Notes: a model not told the origin generated them from the sequence alone. A stretch of DNA of 9,468 nt from Leptolinea sp964424035 (GCA_964424035.1 CAYRHB010000127.1:1-9468), one strand, 5' to 3'; shown: positions 1 to 6,439, numbered from the stretch's first letter. Numbers and translations are program-made.

Positions 1-1
1 T

Positions 2-337
2 AAAAAGTTTCAAAAGGAATTACACGCGGGTATCACATCCCTTATCCTGCTGGCAGTACTGGACCGGGCGGATGAACCAATGTACGGGTATCAGATCGCA
101 AAAAATCTAGGAGAAGAGCAGGGTGAATCTTCAGTAAAGCAAGGCGTGCTATACCCGGCACTACGCTCACTGGAGGGCAATGGATTGCTATCCAGTATGG
201 TCGAACCGTCAGTCTCCGGTCCTCCCCGGCGGTATTACCAGATCACTCCTGAAGGCCGTGTTTCACTGGCACGCTGGATTGCGATCTGGAACAGGACCAG
301 GAATTATGTTGAATCAATTGTGCAACCGGCAGATTGA
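2..337 (+). CDS. PadR-family transcriptional regulator (5' end outside window)
   Basis: Winged-helix DNA-binding repressor of the PadR family. The frame is open from the window edge and gives 111 residues before TGA at 335-337, so the true start lies upstream. An ATG at 80 is internal: the residues before it (KELHAGITSLILLAVLDRADEP) match the first helix of PadR proteins, which leads into the conserved MYGYQIA segment. Next come the recognition helix region (GVLYPALRSLEGNGLL) and the wing (PPRRYYQITPEG), then a short C-terminal helix, as in small PadR proteins of about 110 residues. It is followed after 48 bases by a HAAS-domain membrane protein and then a GIN-domain lipoprotein on the same strand. 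PadR and HAAS genes are often paired, with PadR as the likely local repressor. The effector cannot be told from the sequence. Confidence 0.9.
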   Translation, partial: KKFQKELHAGITSLILLAVLDRADEPMYGYQIAKNLGEEQGESSVKQGVLYPALRSLEGNGLLSSMVEPSVSGPPRRYYQITPEGRVSLARWIAIWNRTRNYVESIVQPAD

Positions 338-385
338 CCGGACCAATCATCACCGGGCGTGGGTTTGCCGGGGAAGGATTTTTTT

Positions 386-1279
386 ATGATACACAATGTG
401 GAAGAATATCTTGAACAATTGAAGAACAACCTGAAAGACTGCGATGTGGCTACCATCCAGGATGCACTGGCAGACGCGGAAGAATTCCTGCGTAATGGGT
501 TGGAAGCCGCCAGGTCCGCCAACCCGGAGGTTGAAGACAGTGAAGCCATTGCTGCCGTTGTGGAAGAGTTTGGTTCACCGGAAGAATTCGCGGCAGATTA
601 TAAAAAGATCGAAGCGCGGTTGCACCCGACATTAAAACCGGCTTTCACGCCAACGGGGAAAGTATCGATTTTTCATAAAGTCTTCGGGATTTTTGCCGAT
701 CCGGCTGCCTGGAGCTCCCTGGTATATATGCTGGTATCGCTGGTAACCGGCATCTTATATTTCACCTGGGCGGTTACCGGACTGTCGCTTTCGGCCGGTT
801 TGCTGGTGTTGATCATCAGTCTGCCGTTTATCGGCCTGTTCCTGCTGTCTGTACGCGGTGTCGCCTTGATCGAAGGGCGGATCATCGAAGCTCTACTGGG
901 CGTGCGTATGCCCCGCCGTCCGATTTTTGTTGATCGCAATCTGGGCTGGTGGGCGCGCTTTAAAGTGCTCTTTTTTAGCAGGCATACCTGGTTTGCCATC
1001 CTCTACATGATTCTTATGCTGCCTCTGGGGGTGATTTACTTCAGTGTGTTTATTACTCTCGCGGCATTGGCATTGGGATTAATACTCGCGCCGGTTGCCC
1101 AGCTATTCCTGCCATTCCCCATTATCACAATCGGAAGCGATATGTATTACCTCACACTTGATTCCGGCCTGATCGTGTTCCTGCTTGGAGTTCTAATCTC
1201 TTTTGGCACACTTCATCTGGCAAAGACTGTCGGCAGCTGGCATGGGACGATTGCAAAAGCCATGTTGGTGATTGAATAG
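386..1279 (+). CDS. HAAS-domain / membrane sensor-domain protein
   Basis: Predicted integral membrane protein of 297 residues. Residues 1-77 are a soluble, acidic helical domain of the HAAS/DUF1700 type (VEEYLEQLKNNL, then EAIAAVVEEFGSPEEFAADY). Residues 105-290 resemble the 'putative sensor' membrane domain that actinobacteria often join to histidine kinases, with hydrophobic segments near 112-132, 136-158, 201-222, 224-244 and 259-278. No kinase or enzyme domain is present. The membrane part looks internally duplicated: W109/W202, YM114/YM207, G122/G215, YF125/YF218, T131/T224 and GL138/GL231 line up. I chose ATG 386 over an in-frame GTG at 359 because AAGGA sits 7 bases before it and the family N-terminus begins there. 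It lies between the padR and lipoprotein genes, consistent with one envelope-related operon. The signal sensed is unknown. Confidence 0.82.
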   Translation: MIHNVEEYLEQLKNNLKDCDVATIQDALADAEEFLRNGLEAARSANPEVEDSEAIAAVVEEFGSPEEFAADYKKIEARLHPTLKPAFTPTGKVSIFHKVFGIFADPAAWSSLVYMLVSLVTGILYFTWAVTGLSLSAGLLVLIISLPFIGLFLLSVRGVALIEGRIIEALLGVRMPRRPIFVDRNLGWWARFKVLFFSRHTWFAILYMILMLPLGVIYFSVFITLAALALGLILAPVAQLFLPFPIITIGSDMYYLTLDSGLIVFLLGVLISFGTLHLAKTVGSWHGTIAKAMLVIE

Positions 1280-1309
1280 AAAAAGCTCTGAAAATTTCAA
1301 AGGAGATAA

Positions 1310-2032
1310 ATGAAAACCAAAGCAGTATTATCAACCCTAATGATCCTTGGAGCACTGACGATGAGTGCCTGCGGATTCACAGTTGTTCGCGGTTCGGGGG
1401 AAGTGGTCACTGAGAACCGCGCGGTCAGTAATTTTGACTCAATCTCATTATCCTGTTCCGGTGATCTGGTCATTACCCAGAGTGATACGGAAGGTATGAC
1501 AGTCGAGGCGGAAAAGAACCTGATGAAATACATCCGCACTGAGGTCCGGGGGCGTACATTGCACATTTTTCTAAACCCGGCTTCCATGATTTTTATTCAT
1601 CCGGAAAAACCGATGCGTTTCCGCGTTGCCATGAAAAGTGTGAATGGATTGGACCTTTCCGGTTCCGGGACGATCTATGCGGAAAAAGTGACCACTGACG
1701 ATCTGAATATCGATATCAGCGGTTCAGGTAATGCGTCCATTGATGACTTCACTGCCAACAACCTGAGGTTGGATATCTCTGGTTCGGGTAAGTCACGGAT
1801 AAAAGGAACGGTCGACCGGGAAACGATCACAGTAAGCGGCTCGGGAACGGTTAATTACGAAAATCTGGCAAGCAGGAATGCGAAGGTGGATCTCAGCGGT
1901 TCAGGCAAGACGTATGTGAATGCGTCTGACAGCTTGGATATCGACATATCCGGCAGCGGGGATGTGTATTACACCGGAAGCCCGAAGTTATCACAGGATA
2001 TTTCCGGCTCCGGAAGTGTCAAATTGAACTAA
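1310..2032 (+). CDS. Lipoprotein with head GIN domain (DUF2807-like)
   Basis: Predicted surface lipoprotein of 240 residues. The N-terminus has a basic start (MKTK), a hydrophobic stretch and a lipobox LTMSAC, so Cys21 should be lipidated after signal peptidase II cleavage. The mature part matches the 'putative auto-transporter adhesin, head GIN' family: a first strand region (GSGEVVTENRAVSNFDSISLSCSGDLVI), then a repetitive half. SGSG occurs seven times, at residues 117, 137, 157, 176, 196, 214 and 232, an 18-20-residue period typical of a repeated beta-structure. The repeats use different codons, so the period is kept at the protein level. AAAGGAG lies 4 bases before the ATG. The gap to the sensor gene is 30 bases and a terminator follows, so it is the last gene of the operon. 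Function in the family is not established; a structural or adhesive surface role is an inference. Confidence 0.85.
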   Translation: MKTKAVLSTLMILGALTMSACGFTVVRGSGEVVTENRAVSNFDSISLSCSGDLVITQSDTEGMTVEAEKNLMKYIRTEVRGRTLHIFLNPASMIFIHPEKPMRFRVAMKSVNGLDLSGSGTIYAEKVTTDDLNIDISGSGNASIDDFTANNLRLDISGSGKSRIKGTVDRETITVSGSGTVNYENLASRNAKVDLSGSGKTYVNASDSLDIDISGSGDVYYTGSPKLSQDISGSGSVKLN

Positions 2033-2055
2033 TCCCATGTCTTTACCATCAAATC

Positions 2056-2080
2056 TCCCCCTTTTCAGGGGGATTTTTTA
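2056..2080 (+). terminator. Rho-independent terminator of the PadR-HAAS-GIN operon
   Basis: A perfect 6-bp stem, TCCCCC (2056-2061) with GGGGGA (2068-2073), closes a 6-base loop (TTTTCA) and is followed directly by six T. It lies 23 bases after the lipoprotein stop codon, in the right place and direction to end that operon. Confidence 0.9.
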
Positions 2081-2318
2081 TTGAAAAAAGCCTGCATCAG
2101 AAAAGATTGGATCCCAACAGGTTGGGTTTAACGCCCATACGCTGATTTTGGGATGGCATATTGGCCGGTCTAAAAGCCAACCACGTTCAACCCAACACAG
2201 TCTGCCGGGAACGAATCTATACCAGAGAGACAAAGCTGTTAAAAATACAGGTTCTTATGTAAGTTTCAAATTACCCCAAAAAACAATTTAGAATGACCGG
2301 ATAGGTCGGAACGGGAAT
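2081..2318. other. Gene-free region with inverted repeats between two converging terminators
   Basis: No credible gene is seen in these 238 bases. Two pairings share one segment. CCCAAC (2113-2118) can pair with GTTGGG (2121-2126) around a 2-base loop. Alternatively 2121-2132 (GTTGGGTTTAAC) can pair with 2185-2196 (GTTCAACCCAAC), matching 11 of 12 positions. Inside the larger loop TTGGC (2161-2165) pairs with GCCAA (2176-2180), and CCCA (2134-2137) with TGGG (2149-2152). A small hairpin GACC-GGATA-GGTC sits at 2295-2307. This could be a structured RNA or an old mobile-element remnant. No promoter was recognised, so it is not called an RNA gene. Confidence 0.4.
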
Positions 2319-2351
2319 AAAAAAAGCTCCCCTTTCTGAATGGGTGGGGAG
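2319..2351 (-). terminator. Rho-independent terminator after the tRNA-Ser repeat array
   Basis: Read on the minus strand, CTCCCC (2346-2351) pairs with GGGGAG (2327-2332) around a 13-base loop, followed by C and seven T (2319-2325). It lies just beyond the last tRNA 3'-end copy. A transcript from the tRNA promoter that reads through would therefore include all three copies and stop here. Confidence 0.85.
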
Positions 2352-2358
2352 ATTTACA

Positions 2359-2564
2359 TGGCGGAGAGGGCTGCGCGCGCTCTGAAAGAGTCGCCTGCAC
2401 TCTGAAAGAGTGGGATTCGAACCCGATAATTAAAACAAATGGCGGAGAGGGCTGCGGGCGCTCTGAAAGAGTGGGATTTGAACCTGAAAAGGATTTGTAA
2501 GAAATGGCGGAGAGGGCTGCGCGCGCTCTGAAAGAGTGGGATTCGAACCCGATTAATTAAAAAA
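2359..2564 (-). repeat. Three tandem degenerate copies of the tRNA-Ser 3' end
   Basis: Downstream of the tRNA-Ser gene its 3' segment (T-arm, acceptor strand, discriminator and CCA; 2565-2590 in the real gene) recurs three times in the same direction: 2505-2550, 2440-2485 and 2359-2424. Start-to-start distances are 60, 65 and 81 bases. Each copy is the 12-base acceptor/CCA part (TGGCGGAGAGGG on the plus strand), a 20-base block absent from the real tRNA (CTGCGCGCGCTCTGAAAGAG, with small changes), and the 14-base T-arm part (TGGGATTCGAACCC; two substitutions in the middle copy). The most distal copy has two 20-base blocks in tandem. AT-rich spacers are also partly shared (plus-strand GATAATTAAAACAAA and GATTAATTAAAAAA). 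The copies lack the D-arm, the anticodon arm and the 5' acceptor strand, so they cannot be working tRNAs. They lie before the terminator at 2319-2351 and could be part of the tRNA precursor. Confidence 0.93.
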
Positions 2565-2655
<91 letters not shown>

Positions 2656-2668
2656 GCGAAGGAACTCA

Positions 2669-2674
2669 ATTATA
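2669..2674 (-). promoter_or_regulatory. Likely -10 box of the tRNA-Ser gene
   Basis: A perfect TATAAT on the minus strand ends 13 bases before the tRNA 5' end, placing the transcription start about 5-7 bases upstream of the mature tRNA. No good -35 hexamer is seen: at 17-bp spacing the sequence is ATGGAG, inside the end of the nuclease gene. Transcription from the upstream nuclease gene is also possible. Confidence 0.55.
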
Positions 2675-2682
2675 GCAGGAAA

Positions 2683-4080
2683 CTATCCGAGCTCCATCAT
2701 CTCGCCCGGCTCCGGATATGAAACCGGTCCAAGATGATTCTCTTTTAGTTTCTGTTCAAACGCACTTTCAGCATCCTGTTCCCCATGAACCAGAATGATC
2801 CGTTTCAGGTCAGACTCCGCGGCTTTGGCATACCGCAGCAGCATATTCTGCCCGGCATGCGCAGAGAGGCCGCCAATGGTTGCCACCTCTGCCCGTCGTT
2901 TGTATTCCTCGCCAAATATCTTGACTTCCCGTTCACGGTCGGCCAGCCGCCGGCCCAGGGTATACGGGGCTTGCCACCCGACGATGGTCACCGTGTTTCG
3001 CGGGTCTTCAATGTTGTTTTTTAGATGGTGCAGGATCCGACCCGCCTCCGCCATACCCGATGCGCTGATAATGACCATCGGTTCATGGCGTTCATTGAGC
3101 TTCTTGGATTCTTCCACCGAGCTGATGTAGGTGAGCATCGGGAAATCCAATGCCAGGTGATGCCCACTGCGGATGAATTTTTGCGTCTCATCGTCAAAGT
3201 ATTCTGTGTGATCTTTAAATACTTTTGACGCGTTCACAGCCAGCGGGCTGTCGACAAAAACCGGGACGGGTTTCAACTCTCTGGCCTGGATCATCCGGTT
3301 CAGGCTGTAAACAAGTTCCTGTGTGCGCCCAACAGCAAAAGCCGGGATGATCACCTTGCCGCCGCGCTTGATCGTCTTGACAACAATATCCCGGAATTCG
3401 TCATACGCTTCCTGGGGATCCTCGTGCGGCTTGTCTCCATACGTGCATTCCATCATCAGGTAATCCGCGTTTTCCGGAAGCACAGGGTCAACCAGCAACG
3501 GCAGGTTGTCACGGCCGATATCACCGGAAAACCAGAACCGGAACTTGCGTCCGTCTTCTTTGACATCCAGAACGATGGCCGCTGAACCAAGGATATGGCC
3601 GGCATCCACCAGGTGGACGGTCACACCGTCAAACGGTGAAAAACCCTGATTGTAATTGACAGGACTGAAATGGTCGGCCACCTTTTTGGCGTCTTCCTGG
3701 GTGTAAATGGGTTCCAGAGGAGGTTCACCCTTGCGGGCGCGTTTTTTGTTCAGATACTGTATATCCGATTCCTGTATATGCCCGGAATCCTGAAGCATAA
3801 TATCTGCCAGATGGCACGTCCCCGGTGTGGCATAGATTTTCCCTTCGTAACCTCTTTTGATCAGATTGGGAAGGTTGCCGCTGTGATCGATATGCGCGTG
3901 CGAGAGGATGACAGCATCCACACTGCGCGGATCAAAGGGGAAGTTCAGATTTTTCTCGTAGGTATCTTTACGCCTACCCTGAAAAATTCCACATTCAAGC
4001 AGCAGGTGTTTTCCGTTAATCTCTATGTAGTATTTTGAACCAGTAACCGTACGGGCGGCGCCGTGGAAATGGATCTTCAT
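2683..4080 (-). CDS. Beta-CASP metallo-beta-lactamase ribonuclease (CPSF-like)
   Basis: Predicted cytoplasmic zinc-dependent RNA nuclease of 465 residues, in the family of CPSF73-like proteins such as Thermus TTHA0252. The metallo-beta-lactamase motifs are complete: H61-x-H63-x-D65-H66 (SHAHIDHSG), H162 (DAGHILGS) and D187 (SGDIGR). The beta-CASP motifs follow: motif A acidic residue E211 (ECTYGD), motif B H408 (GLSAHAGQ) and motif C H432 (LVHGEQD). Histidine at motif C is typical of RNA-acting members. FAVGRTQE (248-255) and ISASGMAEAGR (338-348) are further family signatures. Expected activity is endo- and possibly 5' exonucleolytic RNA cleavage; substrates are unknown. Its ATG overlaps the RNase D stop codon in ATGA (4077-4080), so the two are co-transcribed and probably translationally coupled. 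A tRNA-Ser gene follows. Confidence 0.93.
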   Translation of the reverse strand: MKIHFHGAARTVTGSKYYIEINGKHLLLECGIFQGRRKDTYEKNLNFPFDPRSVDAVILSHAHIDHSGNLPNLIKRGYEGKIYATPGTCHLADIMLQDSGHIQESDIQYLNKKRARKGEPPLEPIYTQEDAKKVADHFSPVNYNQGFSPFDGVTVHLVDAGHILGSAAIVLDVKEDGRKFRFWFSGDIGRDNLPLLVDPVLPENADYLMMECTYGDKPHEDPQEAYDEFRDIVVKTIKRGGKVIIPAFAVGRTQELVYSLNRMIQARELKPVPVFVDSPLAVNASKVFKDHTEYFDDETQKFIRSGHHLALDFPMLTYISSVEESKKLNERHEPMVIISASGMAEAGRILHHLKNNIEDPRNTVTIVGWQAPYTLGRRLADREREVKIFGEEYKRRAEVATIGGLSAHAGQNMLLRYAKAAESDLKRIILVHGEQDAESAFEQKLKENHLGPVSYPEPGEMMELG

Positions 4081-5213
4081 TGGATCTCCCTTGAATAAAT
4101 GGCCTGAAGAATATCGAGGCCGAATTTTTCAAACCGATATGGAAAATTAACCATTAATGCGGCCAATTCACTTTCCGATTTGGGATGAACACCGGCCACC
4201 TGTTCGAGGACCTCGCGAGGTAAAACCACATCCGATTCCACGTGGTAACTGGCGGCGGTTTTCTTACGCCAGCTTTTCAAGTTTTCATACCGTTCAATAA
4301 AACGGTCGTCTTTTTTGGGATATGAAGGCCGCCGGGGTGGATTGGTATGCTCTCCCTGTCTGACACATTCAAGAAGGGCTTCGGCATGCCGCTGCCTGAG
4401 GCGGGGAGTAAGCCCTTTAATGGCTATTAAATCTTCTTCCCTTACCGGCAATAATTTTGCGATTTCAACAAGAACCGTGTTGGAAAAGATCTTGAATGGA
4501 GGCAGGTTTGATTTCCTTGCCTGGGAGTCGCGATATTCGTGCAGACGCTGCAGGGTTGCCATCTGCCGGGTATTAAGGTCTTCCTTGCCGCTGATCTTCC
4601 AGCAATTTTCTCCATTGGGACGGGGAATGGGTGTGCGTTCCAGTCGGCGAAAATCCTCTTCCGCCAGCGCCATCCGGTCCGCCTGGACCAATTCCTGTTT
4701 AAGGTATCCGCGCAAAGGGATTAAAAAATGTGAATCCATGCGCGCATAGGCCAGTTGGGCGGGAGGGATGGGGCGGATGCCCCAGTTGGCCCGTTGCCAT
4801 TTTTTATCCTGCGCTATCCCGAAGAATTCTTCAAGCATGGCCGATAAGCCGATCACTTTACGTCCGAGGATCCGACCGGCGATCATGGTATCGAAAAGAG
4901 TGTTGAACTCAAATCCAAAATCCCGTTTCAGGCAGATCAGGTCATATTCACCGGCGTGAAAAACTTTTTCAATGGCAGGGTTGGCAAACAATGGGCCAAG
5001 AGCGGACAGGTTTTTTAAGGCCAGGGGATCGATCAGATAATCATTTTCGTTGGTGGAGATCTGGATCAGGCAAACCTGTTCACGGTAGGCGAAAAGGCTG
5101 TTGGATTCGGTATCAACAGCAAAGATGGTTACCCGGGAAAGAGTTTGAACCAGGGAATCCAACCCGGAAGGAGTGTCAATCCAAACAGGATCTTTCATTT
5201 CAGATACGGACAT
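4077..5213 (-). CDS. rnd: Ribonuclease D
   Basis: 3'-to-5' exoribonuclease of the DEDDy family, which in E. coli trims the 3' ends of tRNA and other small RNA precursors. At 378 residues it is close to the E. coli enzyme. The catalytic residues are present: D34 and E36 (AVDTES, Exo I), D91 (FHAGEYD, Exo II), and Y156 with D160 (YARMD, Exo III). An HRDC domain spans about 213-290 and a second about 303-375, the usual two-HRDC layout. The gene starts a two-gene unit with the beta-CASP nuclease (ATGA overlap). No Shine-Dalgarno sequence precedes ATG 5213, and a perfect TATAAT ends only 7 bases upstream of it, so the message may be leaderless. A second in-frame ATG five codons later also lacks a good ribosome-binding site. 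Confidence 0.93.
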   Translation of the reverse strand: MSVSEMKDPVWIDTPSGLDSLVQTLSRVTIFAVDTESNSLFAYREQVCLIQISTNENDYLIDPLALKNLSALGPLFANPAIEKVFHAGEYDLICLKRDFGFEFNTLFDTMIAGRILGRKVIGLSAMLEEFFGIAQDKKWQRANWGIRPIPPAQLAYARMDSHFLIPLRGYLKQELVQADRMALAEEDFRRLERTPIPRPNGENCWKISGKEDLNTRQMATLQRLHEYRDSQARKSNLPPFKIFSNTVLVEIAKLLPVREEDLIAIKGLTPRLRQRHAEALLECVRQGEHTNPPRRPSYPKKDDRFIERYENLKSWRKKTAASYHVESDVVLPREVLEQVAGVHPKSESELAALMVNFPYRFEKFGLDILQAIYSREIQ

Positions 5214-5220
5214 GGGGTTG

Positions 5221-5226
5221 ATTATA
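5221..5226 (-). promoter_or_regulatory. -10 box of the rnd operon, implying a leaderless start
   Basis: A perfect TATAAT on the minus strand is separated from the rnd ATG by only CAACCCC. Normal start-site spacing puts +1 at or next to the A of ATG. A clear -35 is lacking (GAAGGG at 17-bp spacing, lying within the upstream terminator stem). Confidence 0.55.
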
Positions 5227-5238
5227 GCCCCAAACCTT

Positions 5239-5272
5239 AAAAACCCTTCTCCCTGGTTTCCCGGGGAGAAGG
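5239..5272 (-). terminator. Rho-independent terminator of the PHP-domain gene
   Basis: On the minus strand CCTTCTCCC (5264-5272) pairs perfectly over 9 bp with GGGAGAAGG (5245-5253) around a 10-base loop, followed by G and five T (5239-5243). It lies 32 bases after the PHP gene stop and 13 bases before the rnd -10 box, so it separates the two transcripts. Confidence 0.88.
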
Positions 5273-5304
5273 TGAAAAGGGATGTCCGGTCGCATGATAG
5301 AAGA

Positions 5305-6102
5305 TTAAGTAGAGATCATTTGCTGTATTAATTTACTGACATGATTGGATGGCCTGGGATGCAACCGGTTAATCCGAGTGTATTTAATGGGACTGGCGGG
5401 ATGTTCATTCCAGGCAGCCCATCCCATAATACGGAGGATATACCGCGGTAAATAGGAAGCAATCATTTTAAACCCGCCCGGATCACCATATGTGGCGACA
5501 TGGGTCTGATGAAGCTTGAGGGCAATTCTTAATTCCTCTACGGAAGTCCCAGGGAAATAGCTGGCCCCCTGTCCGATCATGGTGAGGATATGGGCATCAC
5601 TGTTGCCAAGTCTGGCCAGGGGAAGCATGTTAGATTGGATGACCGCCGCGATGTTGCTATGCGGATAGATCAATCCGCCATTGTAAGCTTCCATTCCAAC
5701 CAGTACCTGGCGGGCAAACGGATGTTCGCAGGCATTCTTTATAACCTCAAAACTCAGACTGCTGGCGCCTCTGGCTTCAGGATGTGCCGCGATAGCCAGA
5801 CCACCCTGTTCTCCGATCAATTGCAACGTTTGAAGGAAGGGAAGTCCGGGAGGAATGCACTTCGTCAGAAAGAGTCCGAGCACATGTCCTTCTGCGGAGG
5901 AAATTTCGCAACCCGGTATTACCTGCACGTTGTAAGAAGGGGCGAGGTCAAGTGCCAATGCGATGCCTTCCATTGAATCATGATCGGTGATCGCGATCAC
6001 ATCCAGGTTGGTGTTATCAGCCACATGTTTTAAGATCGCTGGAATACTGGAAGTTCCATCGAAACTATGGATACTATGAATATGCAGGTCAGCAAGGCCC
6101 AT
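5305..6102 (-). CDS. PHP-domain metal-dependent phosphoesterase
   Basis: Predicted soluble metal-dependent phosphoesterase of 265 residues in the PHP superfamily, which includes YciV/RnaAM-type nucleases and histidinol phosphatases. Metal-binding motifs are visible in order: D5, H7 and H9 (DLHIHS), D40-H41-D42 (ITDHDS), E66 (GCEIS), H107 (AAHPEA), E138 with N141 (MEAYN), and D169 with H171 (NSDAH). This pattern matches the stand-alone PHP group. The C-terminal 60 residues are basic and aromatic-rich and not recognised. GGAG (6111-6114) lies 8 bases before the ATG. The gene has its own terminator and a candidate promoter, and is divergent from the lacI-type gene. The substrate (RNA, nucleotide or small phosphate ester) cannot be assigned. 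Confidence 0.88.
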   Translation of the reverse strand: MGLADLHIHSIHSFDGTSSIPAILKHVADNTNLDVIAITDHDSMEGIALALDLAPSYNVQVIPGCEISSAEGHVLGLFLTKCIPPGLPFLQTLQLIGEQGGLAIAAHPEARGASSLSFEVIKNACEHPFARQVLVGMEAYNGGLIYPHSNIAAVIQSNMLPLARLGNSDAHILTMIGQGASYFPGTSVEELRIALKLHQTHVATYGDPGGFKMIASYLPRYILRIMGWAAWNEHPASPIKYTRINRLHPRPSNHVSKLIQQMIST

Positions 6103-6146
6103 CCTGTATTCTCCAAAATTTCTTTTTTCCCATCATAGAACAAGAA

Positions 6147-6174
6147 TATTTACCGCTCGATAATGGTATGTAAA
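6147..6174 (-). promoter_or_regulatory. Candidate promoter of the PHP-domain gene
   Basis: On the minus strand TTTACA (6169-6174) and TAAATA (6147-6152) are 16 bp apart, with 44 bases from the -10 to the ATG. Both boxes differ modestly from consensus, and AT-rich sequence surrounds them, so alternatives nearby cannot be excluded. Confidence 0.4.
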
Positions 6175-6235
6175 GGTTTTGTTATCTAATTTTGAAGCAT
6201 TGTTAATATTGAAAAGAAGGTGTTTTCAGCAAAAA

Positions 6236-6276
6236 ATGTAAGAAAATGTGTAAGCTGTCATGTAAGAAAGGTGACA
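6236..6276. promoter_or_regulatory. Short direct and inverted repeats upstream of the lacI-type promoter
   Basis: ATGTAAGAAA occurs at 6236-6245 and again at 6260-6269, 24 bp apart, with a partial copy (ATGTGTAAG) between. TGTCA (6256-6260) and TGACA (6272-6276) form an inverted repeat with an 11-base gap. They end 15 bp before the -35 box, a usual place for an activator. No known site is matched. Confidence 0.3.
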
Positions 6277-6291
6277 AATATCATAACCTGC

Positions 6292-6319
6292 TTGACATGT
6301 ATGGGAAACCCCTTATACT
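6292..6319 (+). promoter_or_regulatory. Sigma-70-type promoter of the lacI-GH130 operon
   Basis: TTGACA (6292-6297, perfect) and TATACT (6314-6319, five of six) are 16 bp apart. The predicted start is near 6326, inside the first operator, so bound repressor would block initiation. The resulting leader is about 114 nt. Confidence 0.85.
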
Positions 6320-6324
6320 GTGTA

Positions 6325-6338
6325 TGAGAGCGCTCCCA
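6325..6338 (+). promoter_or_regulatory. LacI-family operator O1 on the transcription start
   Basis: TGAGAGCGCTCCCA, a near-palindrome centred on GCGC with the central CG step typical of LacI-family sites. It begins 6 bases after the -10 box and covers the predicted +1. It matches 13 of 14 positions of the site known for CelR of Thermobifida fusca (TGGGAGCGCTCCCA). The repressor is probably the adjacent LacI-type protein, acting on its own promoter. Confidence 0.85.
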
Positions 6339-6370
6339 ACAGTTCCTTTGACAATCCAGATAATTTCTCA

Positions 6371-6393
6371 ATGCCCGGCACGGGCATATTTTT
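6371..6393 (+). terminator. Terminator-like hairpin in the lacI leader (possible attenuator)
   Basis: ATGCCCG (6371-6377) and CGGGCAT (6381-6387) form a perfect 7-bp stem with a 3-base loop, followed by ATTTTT. It lies about 45 nt into the predicted transcript, between the two operators and before the start codon, so it could end transcripts early. The U tract is short and no alternative antiterminator pairing was found. Confidence 0.5.
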
Positions 6394-6403
6394 GCCCCGT
6401 CTC

Positions 6404-6417
6404 TGAGAGCGCTCCCA
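6404..6417 (+). promoter_or_regulatory. LacI-family operator O2 in the leader
   Basis: An identical 14-base copy of O1 lies 79 bp downstream of it and 22 bases before the start codon. Both copies keep the same asymmetric bases and are followed by further As (CCCAA). Two operators on one promoter suggest cooperative binding with looping, or a roadblock to elongation at O2. Confidence 0.82.
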
Positions 6418-6421
6418 AACA

Positions 6422-6438
6422 GGTTTTCCCCCAAAACC
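6422..6438 (+). other. Hairpin abutting the lacI start codon, no Shine-Dalgarno
   Basis: GGTTTT (6422-6427) pairs perfectly with AAAACC (6433-6438) around five C, ending one base before ATG 6440. No purine-rich ribosome-binding site is present in the usual window. The hairpin takes its place and may keep translation of the repressor low. Confidence 0.5.
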
Positions 6439-6439
6439 C

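Noticed and set aside
359..385. GTG 359 as the start of the HAAS-domain gene
   Set aside because: ATG 386 has AAGGA 7 bases upstream and begins at the family N-terminus; the extra nine residues match nothing.
6348..6353. A second TTGACA as a downstream promoter for lacI
   Set aside because: No -10-like hexamer lies at 15-19 bp spacing.
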